Below are positions 52,931-63,485 of a stretch of DNA of 64,000 nt, one piece after another; the stretch's first letter is position 1, and every line of letters starts with the position of its first letter. Source of the DNA: CAIWHR01 sp963726775 (GTDB taxonomy: Bacteria > Pseudomonadota > Gammaproteobacteria > Burkholderiales > Casimicrobiaceae); the NCBI GenBank assembly GCA_963726775.1, contig CAVSDL010000001.1, forward strand, positions 310,001 to 374,000, read 5' to 3'. A program made the translations under genes and the position numbers. The notes beneath the pieces were generated by a model. The model searched no databases. It saw only the letters and a program-made list of their open reading frames with translations, and was not told the DNA's origin.

Positions 52931-53865
52931 ATCCCCGTGCCCGCCTCGTCGCCCTCGCCGCTGTTCTGATTGCGTTCGCCGTGCTGCCGAACTTCCTGAA
53001 GAGCTACGGCGTCTACCTGATGACGCTGTTCTGCGTCTACCTGATGGCGACTTTCGGCCTCAACCTCACCGTCGGCTATGCCGGCCAGATGTCGCTCGGG
53101 CACGCGGCGTTTTTCGGAATCGGCGCCTACCATGCCGCGATACTGCTAGGCCTCGGCTGGCCGTTTTTCGTCGTGCTGCCGGCCGCCGCCGTCGCCTGCT
53201 TCATCGTGGGGCTCGCGCTGGGCTTCCCCGCGCTGCGCGTCCAGCACCACTACCTCGCGTTCGCGACGCTGGGCTTCAACGTGCTGGTCTACCTCGTGAT
53301 GCGCAACGAAGAGAAGCTGACCGGCGGCACGTTCGGCATCTCGAACATCCCGCGGCCTTCCCTTTTCGGGCTCTCGCTCGACAAGCCGCTGCCATTCTTC
53401 TACTTCACGTTCGCCGCGGCGATCCTGCTGGCGCTGGCGCTATGGTGGCTGTTGCGCTCGCCGTGGGGCCGGGCGTTCGCCGCCTTGCGCGACAATCCCA
53501 TCCGCGCGGAGAGCCTCGGCATCAACATCACGGCGTACACGCTGCTCGCCTTCGCGATCGGCGCCGCCTGCGCGGGCATCGGCGGCGTCTACTTCGCCAC
53601 GCTGGTTAACTTCATCGAGCCGGCGCCGTTCCATGTGACCGCCTCGCTGATGATGCTGCTCGCCGTGATCGTCGGCGGCTCGGGCCGGTTCTTCGGCCCG
53701 GTGCTCGGCACGGTCGTCGTCGTCCTGCTGCCCGAATGGCTGCGCTTCATGCAGAACTGGTACCTTACCGTCTTCGGCTTCGCCATCGTCGCGCTCATGA
53801 TCTGGCTGCCCGGCGGACTCCTGTCGATCCCGGAGCGATTCAAAGCGCACGGGGCGCCGAAATGA
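52927..53865 (+). CDS. livM: LIV-type ABC transporter permease (LivM family)
   Basis: 312 aa. NLTVGYAGQMSLGHAAFFGIGAY is the LivM hallmark (split here), with ALRDNPIRAESLGINI and VIVGGSGRFFGPVLG after it. Start ATG 52927 overlaps the livH stop. Its own stop overlaps the livG start, so permeases and ATPase are translationally coupled. Confidence 0.94.
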   Translation: MNPRARLVALAAVLIAFAVLPNFLKSYGVYLMTLFCVYLMATFGLNLTVGYAGQMSLGHAAFFGIGAYHAAILLGLGWPFFVVLPAAAVACFIVGLALGFPALRVQHHYLAFATLGFNVLVYLVMRNEEKLTGGTFGISNIPRPSLFGLSLDKPLPFFYFTFAAAILLALALWWLLRSPWGRAFAALRDNPIRAESLGINITAYTLLAFAIGAACAGIGGVYFATLVNFIEPAPFHVTASLMMLLAVIVGGSGRFFGPVLGTVVVVLLPEWLRFMQNWYLTVFGFAIVALMIWLPGGLLSIPERFKAHGAPK

Positions 53866-54614
53866 CCGCGCCACGCCGCTTTCTCGAGGTCAAGGACGTC
53901 CGCAAGGCCTACGGGGCAATCAAGGCGGTCGACGGCGTGAGTTTCGCCGTCGGCCCCGGCGAAATTGTCGGCGTCATCGGGCCCAACGGCTCGGGCAAGA
54001 CGACGCTATTCAACAGCATCCTCGGCCAGATCAAGCCGACCTCCGGCGGCGTCGAGTTCTGCGGCGAGGACATCACCGGCATGTCGCCGCTGGAGCTTTC
54101 GCGCCGCGGCATCGGCCGCACGTTTCAGACGCTGCAGGTATTCGTCAAGCTGTCGGTCCGCGACAACCTGATCGTCGCCGCGCAGGAATTCAAGGGCACG
54201 CTGCCCGGCCGCCTCTTCGCGCAGCCCGACGCCGGCCTCGGTCACCACGCCGACGAGACGATCGAGATGTTTCGCCTGCAGCACGTTGCCCATCTCCCCG
54301 CGGGCAGCCTTTCGTACGGCCAGCAAAAGCTGATCGACATCGCGATGGCCTTCATGGCGGCGCCGCGGCTCGTGCTGCTCGACGAGCCCTGCGCCGGTGT
54401 CAATCCCAGCCTGGTCGACCAGCTGCGCGAACTCCTGACCGAGCTCAACAGGACGCAGGGCGGCAGCTTCGTCGTCATCGAGCACAACATGGATTTCGTG
54501 ATGAAGCTCTGTCCGCACGTGATCTGCATGGTCGAGGGCAAGGTCCTCGCCGAAGGACCGCCCGCCGAGGTGCAGTCGAACCGGCAGGTGCTGGAAGCCT
54601 ACCTGGGGAACTGA
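53862..54614 (+). CDS. livG: LIV-type ABC transporter ATP-binding protein (LivG family)
   Basis: 250 aa. Walker A GPNGSGKTTLFN, signature region LSYGQQKLIDIAMAFM, Walker B RLVLLDEPCAGVNP, and the LivG-type C-terminus EGPPAEVQSNRQVLEAYLG. Starts in ATGA overlap with livM. Confidence 0.95.
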   Translation: MTAPRRFLEVKDVRKAYGAIKAVDGVSFAVGPGEIVGVIGPNGSGKTTLFNSILGQIKPTSGGVEFCGEDITGMSPLELSRRGIGRTFQTLQVFVKLSVRDNLIVAAQEFKGTLPGRLFAQPDAGLGHHADETIEMFRLQHVAHLPAGSLSYGQQKLIDIAMAFMAAPRLVLLDEPCAGVNPSLVDQLRELLTELNRTQGGSFVVIEHNMDFVMKLCPHVICMVEGKVLAEGPPAEVQSNRQVLEAYLGN

Positions 54615-54629
54615 GCCGGAAGTCCCGCC

Positions 54630-55376
54630 ATGACCGACAAGATCATCGAGTTCGACAAGGTCGTCGCCGGCTATTCGCCGAGCCTCACCATCCTGAACGA
54701 AACCACACTCGACGCGCGCAAGGGGGAGATCACGCTGCTGATCGGACCCAACGGCGCCGGCAAGTCCACGGTGCTGAAAACGCTGTTTGGGATGCTGGTG
54801 CCGCGGGCTGGCGAGGTCCGTTTCGAAGGGAAATGCATCAACGGCAAGTCGCAGCGGGACCTGCTCGCCGACGGCATCGCTTTCGTGCCGCAGGGGCGCA
54901 ACCTGTTCGGTTCGCTTTCCGTACGGCACAACCTCGAACTGGGCGGCATTACGCTGCCGCGCGGCAAGCTTTCCGGAAGAATCGAGGAGGTGCTGGAGCG
55001 TTTCCCGCGGATCCGCGAGCGCATCGAGAATCAGGCGTCGACGATGTCCGGCGGCGAGCAGAAGCAGCTGGAGGTGGGTCGCGCGCTGCTGCTGCATCCG
55101 CGCGTCCTGCTGATCGACGAGCCGTCGATCGGGCTTTCGCCGAAGCTCGTGCAGGAGGTGATGGCGCTGCTGCGCAAGCTCGCCGACGACGGCACCACGG
55201 TGCTGATGGTCGAGCAGAACGTGCGCACGGCCCTCAAGTTCGCGAACCGCGCGCTGGTGCTCGAGATGGGGCGCCTGGCGCTCGACCGCCCGGCGTCCGA
55301 GCTGCTCAACGATCCGGATCTCAACCGGCTGTTCCTTGGCGGTCACGCGCCCGAGAAGAAGGCCGCCAGCGGCTAG
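54630..55376 (+). CDS. livF: LIV-type ABC transporter ATP-binding protein (LivF family)
   Basis: 248 aa. Walker A GPNGAGKSTVLK, signature TMSGGEQKQLEVGRALL, Walker B RVLLIDEPSIGLSP. LivF and LivG form the ATPase pair. pcaI follows 87 bp later on the same strand with no terminator in between, linking uptake to catabolism. Confidence 0.94.
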   Translation: MTDKIIEFDKVVAGYSPSLTILNETTLDARKGEITLLIGPNGAGKSTVLKTLFGMLVPRAGEVRFEGKCINGKSQRDLLADGIAFVPQGRNLFGSLSVRHNLELGGITLPRGKLSGRIEEVLERFPRIRERIENQASTMSGGEQKQLEVGRALLLHPRVLLIDEPSIGLSPKLVQEVMALLRKLADDGTTVLMVEQNVRTALKFANRALVLEMGRLALDRPASELLNDPDLNRLFLGGHAPEKKAASG

Positions 55377-55463
55377 TGGCCTGTTACGGGCAGCTTCGCG
55401 CGACCCCACGCGAGCGACGCGATCGTGTACGCTCGCGCCAGGACCCGTTGACACCGGACGCGC

Positions 55464-56162
55464 ATGATCGACAAGATCGTTTCCTCGGCCGCCGCAGCGA
55501 TCGCCGACATTCCGAACGGGGCGACGGTCATGATCGGCGGCTTCGGCACCGCCGGCATGCCGTCCGAGCTGATCGACGCGCTGATCGCGCAGGGTGCGCG
55601 CGATCTCACGATCGTCAACAACAACGCCGGCAACGGAGACACGGGGCTCGCCGCGCTGTTGAAGGCCAGGCGAGCAAGGAAGATCATCTGCTCGTTCCCG
55701 CGCCAGGTGGATTCGCAGCATTTCGACGCGCTCTATCGTGCCGGGGAGATCGAGCTCGAGCTGGTGCCGCAGGGCAACCTCGCCGAACGCATCCGCGCGG
55801 CGGGGGCCGGCGTCGGAGCGTTCTTCACGCCCACCGGCTACGGCACGCTGCTCGCCGAGGGCAAGGAAACGCGCGTCATCGGCGGACGCCACTATGTGCT
55901 CGAATATCCGATCCACGCCGATTTCGCGCTGATCAAGGCCGAGAAGGCCGACCGCTGGGGCAATCTCGTCTACCGCAAGACCGCGAGGAATTTCGGCCCG
56001 ATCATGGCCTCGGCGGCGCGCTGCACGATCGTCCAGGTCCGCGAAGTCGTGGCGTTGGGCGCGCTGGACCCGGAAGCCGTCGTGACGCCCGGCATCTTCG
56101 TGAGACGCATCGTCGCCATCGCCGCCCCGGAAGCTCCGGTGCAGCCGCGGGCCGCTGCCTGA
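55464..56162 (+). CDS. pcaI: 3-oxoadipate CoA-transferase subunit A
   Basis: 232 aa. Moves CoA from succinyl-CoA to 3-oxoadipate. The glycine-rich CoA-binding start MIGGFGTAGMPSELIDALI fits the family, followed by NNNAGNGDTGLAALL and FSFPRQVDS-like sequence (CSFPRQVDSQHF). By sequence alone it could be another 3-oxoacid CoA-transferase; the pca context decides. Subunit B follows 7 nt later. Confidence 0.92.
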   Translation: MIDKIVSSAAAAIADIPNGATVMIGGFGTAGMPSELIDALIAQGARDLTIVNNNAGNGDTGLAALLKARRARKIICSFPRQVDSQHFDALYRAGEIELELVPQGNLAERIRAAGAGVGAFFTPTGYGTLLAEGKETRVIGGRHYVLEYPIHADFALIKAEKADRWGNLVYRKTARNFGPIMASAARCTIVQVREVVALGALDPEAVVTPGIFVRRIVAIAAPEAPVQPRAAA

Positions 56163-56169
56163 GGACCCG

Positions 56170-56823
56170 ATGATGAACCGCTACAGCCGCGACCAGATGG
56201 CCGCCCGCGTCGCGCACGACATTCCCGAGGGCGCCTGCGTGAACCTCGGCATCGGACTGCCGACGTTCGTCGCCAACCACCTGCCGACGGACCGCGAGAT
56301 CCTGCTGCATAGCGAGAACGGGTTGCTCGGCATGGGTCCGGCGCCGGCGCCCGGCGGCGAGGATCCTGATCTCATCAATGCCGGCAAGCAGCCAGTGACG
56401 CTGCTGGCCGGCGGCTGCTATTTCCATCATGGCGACTCCTTTGCGATGATGCGCGGCGGGCATCTGGACTACTGCGTGCTGGGCGCCTTCCAGGTATCGG
56501 CGGCCGGCGACCTCGCGAACTGGCATACCGGCGCCCCGGATGCGATTCCCGCGGTTGGCGGCGCCATGGACCTCGCCATCGGCGCCAAGAACGTGTTCGT
56601 CATGATGGAGCACCTGACAAAGTCCGGCGAAAGCAAGATCGTTTCCCGTTGCACCTACCCGGTGACCGGACTCGCCTGCGTCAATCGGATCTACACGGAC
56701 CTCGCCGTCATCGAAGTCGGCGCTACCGGGCTGCAGGTCGTCGAAATCGTCGACGGCCTGACATTCGACGAGCTGCAGAGCCTGACGGGCGTGCCGCTGC
56801 AGCGCATGGCAGCGACGGCGTAG
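56170..56823 (+). CDS. pcaJ: 3-oxoadipate CoA-transferase subunit B
   Basis: 217 aa. The catalytic glutamate is in LLHSENGLLGMGPAP, and NLGIGLPTFVANHL is the family N-terminal motif. ATG at 56170 or 56173. Forms the heterodimer with the preceding gene product. Confidence 0.93.
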   Translation: MMNRYSRDQMAARVAHDIPEGACVNLGIGLPTFVANHLPTDREILLHSENGLLGMGPAPAPGGEDPDLINAGKQPVTLLAGGCYFHHGDSFAMMRGGHLDYCVLGAFQVSAAGDLANWHTGAPDAIPAVGGAMDLAIGAKNVFVMMEHLTKSGESKIVSRCTYPVTGLACVNRIYTDLAVIEVGATGLQVVEIVDGLTFDELQSLTGVPLQRMAATA

Positions 56824-56841
56824 GGGAACCACGGAGACTCC

Positions 56842-58044
<1,203 letters not shown>

Positions 58045-58075
58045 TACGCACACGCTTCCATTGGGAGACAACGAC

Positions 58076-58825
58076 ATGACATCACGGACCCCGAGCGGGC
58101 CGCCGGCGCCCGTTGCCGGGTACCGCAAGCCCGACCGCGGCACGCAGCCCGACTACCTCTATCCGCCGTACGCGTCGACCTTGAAGCGCTCGCCATCGCA
58201 GCCGCTGGTGATGCTGCCGCCGTCGCTGTCCGAAGTGACAGGACCGCTGTTCGGCGCGGAACTCATCAAGGCCAACGACTTCGACCTGACCCGACAGGGG
58301 AACGGCGATCCCATCGGCGAGCGCATCGTGGTAAGCGGTCGCGTCCTCGATGCGAATGCGCGCCCGGTTGCGAACACGCTGGTCGAAATCTGGCAGGCGA
58401 ACGGCGCCGGCCGCTACCCGCACAAGCGGGACAACCACAATGCGCCGCTCGATCCGAATTTTCACGGGTGCGGCCGGACGATTACGGACAGCGAGGGCCG
58501 CTACCGTTTCATCTCCATCCGCCCCGGTGAATACCCGTGGCGCAATCACTACAATGCCTGGCGCCCGGCACATATCCATTTTTCGCTGTTCGGTCCGGCG
58601 TTCGTCACGCGCCTCGTCACCCAGATGTATTTTCCCGGCGATCCGCTGCTGGAATACGATCCGATGTACACGAGTATTCCCGACGAGCACGCGCGCAGGC
58701 GGCTCGTTTCGGTGTTCGACTGGGAGACGACGATCCCCGAGACTGCGCTCGGCTACAGGTTCGACATCGTTCTGCGCGGCCGCGAAGAGACGCCGATGGA
58801 AAACGATCTCGCGCTACCCGCATGA
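58076..58825 (+). CDS. pcaH: Protocatechuate 3,4-dioxygenase beta subunit
   Basis: 249 aa. Catalytic, iron-binding subunit. The Fe(III) ligands are two tyrosines and two histidines; NHYNAWRPAHIHFSLFG holds one Tyr and both His, and the other Tyr lies upstream. GRVLDANARPVANTLVEIWQ is the intradiol core. ATG 58076 is used; an in-frame ATG at 58061 is also possible. Confidence 0.96.
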   Translation: MTSRTPSGPPAPVAGYRKPDRGTQPDYLYPPYASTLKRSPSQPLVMLPPSLSEVTGPLFGAELIKANDFDLTRQGNGDPIGERIVVSGRVLDANARPVANTLVEIWQANGAGRYPHKRDNHNAPLDPNFHGCGRTITDSEGRYRFISIRPGEYPWRNHYNAWRPAHIHFSLFGPAFVTRLVTQMYFPGDPLLEYDPMYTSIPDEHARRRLVSVFDWETTIPETALGYRFDIVLRGREETPMENDLALPA

Positions 58826-58835
58826 GGAGAACGCC

Positions 58836-59405
58836 ATGAGCCTGCGCACGACGTCGTCGCAAACCATCGGTCCCTACCTGCATATCGGACTCACGTGGCT
58901 CGTCACGGACAATCTGGTCGGGCCAGGGGTTACCGGCGACAAGGTCACCGTGTCCGGACGCGTGCTCGACGGCGACGCCAAACCCGTCGTCGACGCGATC
59001 GTCGAAATCTGGCAGGCCAATGCACACGGTCGCTACGCGCACCCCGACGACAGGCAGAACAAGCCGCTGGAGCCGGGTTTCAAGGGTTTCGGCCGCGTCC
59101 CGACCGACGACGAAGGGCGTTTCGGGTTCACGACGATCAAGCCGGGGCGGGTCCCGGCGCCGCGCGGCGGCCTGCAGGCACCGCACCTCAACGTGACGAT
59201 ATTCATGCGCGGGATACTGAAGCATCTCGTCACCAGGATGTATTTCCCCGGGGATCCCGCGAACGCCGAGGATGCCGTGCTGCTGGAAGTCGCGGCCGGG
59301 CGGCGCGAGACGCTGACCGCGAAGGCTGTCGCAGGACGGCCCGGCGCGCTGGAATGGGACATCGTCCTTCAGGGCAGTAGCGAAACGGTTTTCTTCGACG
59401 TTTGA
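58836..59405 (+). CDS. pcaG: Protocatechuate 3,4-dioxygenase alpha subunit
   Basis: 189 aa. Same intradiol fold as the beta subunit (GRVLDGDAKPVVDAIVEIWQ), but with APHLNVTIFMRG in place of the iron-binding His-x-His, as in the non-catalytic alpha chain. N-terminal TSSQTIGPYLHIGL is typical. It starts 10 nt after pcaH. Confidence 0.96.
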   Translation: MSLRTTSSQTIGPYLHIGLTWLVTDNLVGPGVTGDKVTVSGRVLDGDAKPVVDAIVEIWQANAHGRYAHPDDRQNKPLEPGFKGFGRVPTDDEGRFGFTTIKPGRVPAPRGGLQAPHLNVTIFMRGILKHLVTRMYFPGDPANAEDAVLLEVAAGRRETLTAKAVAGRPGALEWDIVLQGSSETVFFDV

Positions 59406-59447
59406 GCAGCGGGCGCCATCGAGCGTGGCGAGCCAGGAGAAATTGTC

Positions 59448-60233
59448 ATGACCACGGCCTTTGTCGACGTCGACGGCGCCCGGATTCATCACCGCTTCGA
59501 CGGCCCTGCCGGAGCGCCCGTGCTCATGTTGTCGAATTCGCTCGGCACCGATCTCTCTATGTGGGGGCCGCAGATCGCGCCGCTCGCGCGCTCCTTTCGC
59601 GTCCTTCGCTATGACACGCGCGGCCATGGCGCATCGTCGATCACGCCGGGGCCGTACGATGTCGAACGCCTCGGGCGCGACGTCGTAGGGCTGCTCGACG
59701 CACTGGCAATCGATCGCGTGCATTTCTGCGGTTTGTCGCTGGGCGGCATTACCGGGATGTGGCTCGGAATTCATGCTCCCGACCGCGTGCGCACGCTGGC
59801 GTTGTGCAATACGGCAGCGCTCATCGCGCCGCCCGAGCTGTGGAACACCCGGATCGAAAAGGTGCGCGCGGGAGGCATGGGCGTGATTGCACAGGGCGTC
59901 ATCGAGCGCTGGTTCACTCCGGCGTTCCTCGCGCGCGAACCGGATACCGCTTCTGCAATGCGCCAGATGCTGGAACGCGCGCCGGCCGAGGGCTACATCG
60001 CCTGTTGCGCCGCCGTCCGCGACATGGACCAGCGCCACGCGATCGCCGGCATCCGCGCGCCTGCGCTGGTGATCGCAGGGGCGCACGACACCGCCACGCC
60101 GCCGGCGGACGGGCGCTTCGTCGCCGCGCGGATTCCCGGGGCACGCTACGTCGAAGTCGATGCCGCGCATCTTTCGAACATCGAGGCGGCGCCCGCGGTC
60201 ACCGACACCCTGCTGTCGTTTCTGCAAACCTGA
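59448..60233 (+). CDS. pcaD: 3-oxoadipate enol-lactonase
   Basis: 261 aa alpha/beta hydrolase. Nucleophile elbow CGLSLGGITGMWLG; catalytic Asp in GAHDTATPPADG and His in VDAAHLSNIEAAP. Preceded by CAGGAGAAA. In most pca operons pcaB stands near pcaD; here it is missing. Confidence 0.94.
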   Translation: MTTAFVDVDGARIHHRFDGPAGAPVLMLSNSLGTDLSMWGPQIAPLARSFRVLRYDTRGHGASSITPGPYDVERLGRDVVGLLDALAIDRVHFCGLSLGGITGMWLGIHAPDRVRTLALCNTAALIAPPELWNTRIEKVRAGGMGVIAQGVIERWFTPAFLAREPDTASAMRQMLERAPAEGYIACCAAVRDMDQRHAIAGIRAPALVIAGAHDTATPPADGRFVAARIPGARYVEVDAAHLSNIEAAPAVTDTLLSFLQT

Positions 60234-60245
60234 GGAGACATCCAC

Positions 60246-60638
60246 GTGGACGAACGCGATCGTTACCAGGCCGGGATGAAAGTGCGCCGCGCGGTGCTGG
60301 GCGACGCGCACGTCGATCGGTCGCTTGCCGGCCGGACCGCATTCAACGAGGAATTCCAGGACCTGATAACGCGGTACGCGTGGGGCGAGCTCTGGACACG
60401 GCCGGAGTTGCCGCGGCACGCGCGCAGCCTCGTCACGGTGGCGCTGATGGTCGCCTTGAACCGCGCCGATGAATTCCGGCTGCACGTACGCGCTGCCGCC
60501 AACAACGGCGTCACGCGCGACGAAATAAAGGAAGTGCTGCTGCATTGCGCAATCTACTGCGGCGTGCCGGCCGCCAATGCCGCGTTCCACATGGCGCAGG
60601 AGGTCTTCGCCGAGACCGACCGCGTCGCCGGGCGTTAG
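60246..60638 (+). CDS. pcaC: 4-carboxymuconolactone decarboxylase
   Basis: 130 aa, AhpD-like fold; starts at GTG 60246. Conserved: RRAVLGDAHVDRS, FQDLITRYAWGELWTRP, and LLHCAIYCGVPAANAAFH. Converts 4-carboxymuconolactone to the enol-lactone used by PcaD. It is a separate gene rather than a PcaD-PcaC fusion. Confidence 0.95.
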   Translation: MDERDRYQAGMKVRRAVLGDAHVDRSLAGRTAFNEEFQDLITRYAWGELWTRPELPRHARSLVTVALMVALNRADEFRLHVRAAANNGVTRDEIKEVLLHCAIYCGVPAANAAFHMAQEVFAETDRVAGR

Positions 60639-60654
60639 CCGGGGACGCAAAGCA

Positions 60655-61836
60655 ATGCGCGAGCGTACGAAAGTCGGAATCGTGGGCGCCGGCCCCGCCG
60701 GATTGCTGCTTTCGCATCTGCTGCACCTCGAGGGCATCGAATCGACGATCCTCGAAATCCGCAGCCGCGATTACGTCGAGCGCCGGGTACGGGCCGGCGT
60801 TCTCGAGCAGGGGTCGGTCGACCTGCTGCGCCAGGCGGGGGTGGGGACGCGCATGGACCGCGAGGGACTGGTGCATCATGGGATCGAGCTGCGCTTCGGC
60901 GGCCGGGGGCACAGGATCGACTTTTCGTCGTTGACCGGCGGTCGCGCCATCACCGTCTACGGCCAGCAGGAAATCGTGAAGGACCTGATCGGAGCGCGCC
61001 TCGACGCCGGCGGGCGCATCGCATTCGAGGTCTCCGACGTCGAAATTCGCGGCCTGGAATCGAGCGCGCCGTGCGTCGATTATCGAAAGGACGGCGTCCA
61101 CAACGAGCTCGTCTGCGACGTGATCGCGGGCTGCGACGGCTTCCACGGCGTCTGCCGCGCATCGATTCCCGGCCATCAGCAGAGCATATTCGAGCGCGCC
61201 TACCCGTTTGCCTGGCTCGGGATCCTTGCCAAGGCGGCGCCCTCCCGCGAAGAATTGATCTACGCCTATCACGACCGGGGATTCGCGCTTTTCAGCATGC
61301 GATCGCCGGAGGTCACCCGTCTCTATCTCCAGGTCGCGCCGGACGAGGACGTCATGGATTGGCCGGACGACCGGATCTGGCAGGAGCTCCATTCGCGACT
61401 GGAGACCGACGACGGCTGGAGGCTCAACGAGGGGCCGGTGCTCGAGAAGGGGATTACGCCGATGCGGAGCTTCGTCTGCGAAAAAATGCAGCACGGCCGG
61501 CTGTTTCTCGCTGGCGATTCCGCGCACATCGTTCCGCCCACCGGCGCCAAGGGAATGAACCTGGCGGTGGCGGACGTTCACGTTCTCGCCCGCGCGCTGA
61601 CCGCCTCCTTCAAATCCGGGCGCGACGACTTGCTGAACGCCTACTCTCGAACCTGCCTCGAGCGAGTATGGCGGGCCGAGCATTTTTCGTGGTGGATGAC
61701 GTCGATGCTTCACCGCTTTCCCGGCGACGACGGTTTTCAGCAGCGATTGCAGCGCTCGCAGCTCGACTATACGGTCCGCTCGCGCGCCGCTGCGACGTCG
61801 CTCGCCGAAAACTACGTCGGCCTGCCGCTGGACTGA
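60655..61836 (+). CDS. pobA: 4-hydroxybenzoate 3-monooxygenase
   Basis: 393 aa FAD monooxygenase turning 4-hydroxybenzoate into protocatechuate with NADPH. FAD motif VGIVGAGPAGLLLSHLL, the RVRAGVLEQG segment, DG motif CDVIAGCDGFHG, and GDSAHIVPPTGAKGMNLA. Start ATG 60655. It feeds the dioxygenase encoded upstream. Confidence 0.96.
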   Translation: MRERTKVGIVGAGPAGLLLSHLLHLEGIESTILEIRSRDYVERRVRAGVLEQGSVDLLRQAGVGTRMDREGLVHHGIELRFGGRGHRIDFSSLTGGRAITVYGQQEIVKDLIGARLDAGGRIAFEVSDVEIRGLESSAPCVDYRKDGVHNELVCDVIAGCDGFHGVCRASIPGHQQSIFERAYPFAWLGILAKAAPSREELIYAYHDRGFALFSMRSPEVTRLYLQVAPDEDVMDWPDDRIWQELHSRLETDDGWRLNEGPVLEKGITPMRSFVCEKMQHGRLFLAGDSAHIVPPTGAKGMNLAVADVHVLARALTASFKSGRDDLLNAYSRTCLERVWRAEHFSWWMTSMLHRFPGDDGFQQRLQRSQLDYTVRSRAAATSLAENYVGLPLD

Positions 61837-61857
61837 CGCGTCGAACCGCCGCGTTCC

Positions 61858-62847
61858 ATGGCGGATGCCGGCCGAGAAGCTCCACACCTACCCATGATTC
61901 CGCTCGCCGAACTCGAAGCCGCCGCCCGCAATGTTTACGCGGCGATGGCGCCGACACCGCAATACAACTGGCCGCTGCTGTCGCTCCGCGGAGGCCGCGA
62001 CATCTGGGTGAAGCACGAAAACCACACACCGACGGGCGCATTCAAGGTCCGCGGGGGGCTCAACCTGCTCGCGCAGCTCGCGACGCGCGAACCGGGGCTT
62101 CCCGGCATCATCAGCGCGACGCGCGGCAACCATGGCCAGAGCCTCGCATTCGCCACCCGCCGCCACGGTGTCCGGTGCACGATCGTCGTTCCGAAAGGCA
62201 ATTCAGCGGACAAGAACGCCGCGATGCGCGCGTTCGGAGCGACGCTCATCGAATGCGGGCGCGATTTCGACGAGGCGCGCGAGCGCGCGGCGGCGATCGC
62301 CGCCGAGGATGGCTTGCGCTTCATCGGCCCGTTCGACCGCGAGCTCGTCGCCGGCGTCGGCACCTACGCGCTAGAACTGTTCCGCGCGGTTGCCGCCCTC
62401 GACACCGTTTACGTGCCGATCGGATGCGGCTCGGGAATCTGCGGGCTCATCAGCGCGCGCGACGCGCTCGGCGTGGGCACGCGGATCGTCGGCGTCGTTT
62501 CGGTGAACGCCAATGCCTACGCCCGGTCGTTCGCAGCGGGTCGCGCGATCGCCACGCCGAGCGCCGACACCATCGCCGACGGCATGGCGGTGCGCGTGCC
62601 GGTCCCGGCGGCGCTCGAGGTCATCCGCAACGGGGTTGCGCGCATCGTCGAGGTGACCGATGCCGAAATCGAGGACGCCATGCGCGCGTACTTCAGCGAC
62701 ACGCATCAGATCGTCGAAGGCGCGGGCGCCGCGCCGCTGGCTGCGCTATTGAAGGACGGGGAACGCGCGGGCGCCAGGGCCGCGGTCATCCTGACGGGCG
62801 GCAATATCGACCGCGACGTCTACGTGCGCGTGCTTGAAAAAGCGTAG
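61858..62847 (+). CDS. PLP-dependent threonine/serine dehydratase-like protein
   Basis: 329 aa, fold-type II PLP enzyme. The PLP lysine is in TGAFKVRGGLN, the substrate loop in SATRGNHGQSLA, and the phosphate-binding glycines in GCGSGICGL. No ACT regulatory domain. Alternative start at 61894. It follows pobA by 21 nt with no terminator, so it belongs to the operon, but its link to aromatic catabolism is not evident. Confidence 0.86.
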   Translation: MADAGREAPHLPMIPLAELEAAARNVYAAMAPTPQYNWPLLSLRGGRDIWVKHENHTPTGAFKVRGGLNLLAQLATREPGLPGIISATRGNHGQSLAFATRRHGVRCTIVVPKGNSADKNAAMRAFGATLIECGRDFDEARERAAAIAAEDGLRFIGPFDRELVAGVGTYALELFRAVAALDTVYVPIGCGSGICGLISARDALGVGTRIVGVVSVNANAYARSFAAGRAIATPSADTIADGMAVRVPVPAALEVIRNGVARIVEVTDAEIEDAMRAYFSDTHQIVEGAGAAPLAALLKDGERAGARAAVILTGGNIDRDVYVRVLEKA

Positions 62848-62894
62848 CCAGGACGAACGCGCCATCGCAACGCCCTGACCCCGCGCCGGTAGCG

Positions 62895-63485
62895 TCACAC
62901 GAGGTCGGCCGCGGCGCCGAGAATCTGCTCGCGCAATTCGCGGTAGCGCGGCAGCTGCGGCGGATAGACGCAGATGTACTTCACCTGCGCCGCCTGCAGA
63001 CAGCGCTGTTTGATGATCTCGAGCTTCTGGTCGCGCGGGTTCACCACGGTGTCCGGTTCCTTGGAATCGACGATCGCGAGGATCGTCATGTCGCGGTCGC
63101 AGACGACAAAGCCGACGTGCTGATTCGCGATCTTGCGGAACGCGCGCAGTCGCTCCATGCCCTGGGGCCCGATCTTCACCTGCAGGACGTCCGCCAGCCG
63201 GATGCGCGCAAAGACGTCGTGTCGAGGGAATGCCGCCTTCAGCAGCAGGTAGACCACGTTCTCGGCCTTGCTGAGGAATCGCGGCCGCAGCAGGTACAGG
63301 CCTGGCAATTCGGCCGACGACAGGAGACGGGTCGTCTCGCCTTCCGTCCATTGCGCGACGGTATTCGGCGAATCTCCGGTCTTGGGGCTCCCGCCCGCTC
63401 CCGAGCGGTTGCGCCGGAGCAGGCCGACAATGACCGCAACAACCAGCGCGGCGATGGCAAGGGCAAAAAGAATTCCGGAGTTCAT
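62895..63485 (-). CDS. DUF2726 domain membrane-anchored protein
   Basis: 196 aa. An N-terminal helix (LFALAIAALVVAVIVGLL) is followed by a DUF2726 domain (about residues 60-185: LSKAENVVYLLLKAAFPRHDVFARI, FVVCDRDMTILAIVDSKE). The domain has a nuclease-like or topoisomerase-associated pattern but no proven role. It converges with the operon end. Confidence 0.86.
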   Translation of the reverse strand: MNSGILFALAIAALVVAVIVGLLRRNRSGAGGSPKTGDSPNTVAQWTEGETTRLLSSAELPGLYLLRPRFLSKAENVVYLLLKAAFPRHDVFARIRLADVLQVKIGPQGMERLRAFRKIANQHVGFVVCDRDMTILAIVDSKEPDTVVNPRDQKLEIIKQRCLQAAQVKYICVYPPQLPRYRELREQILGAAADLV

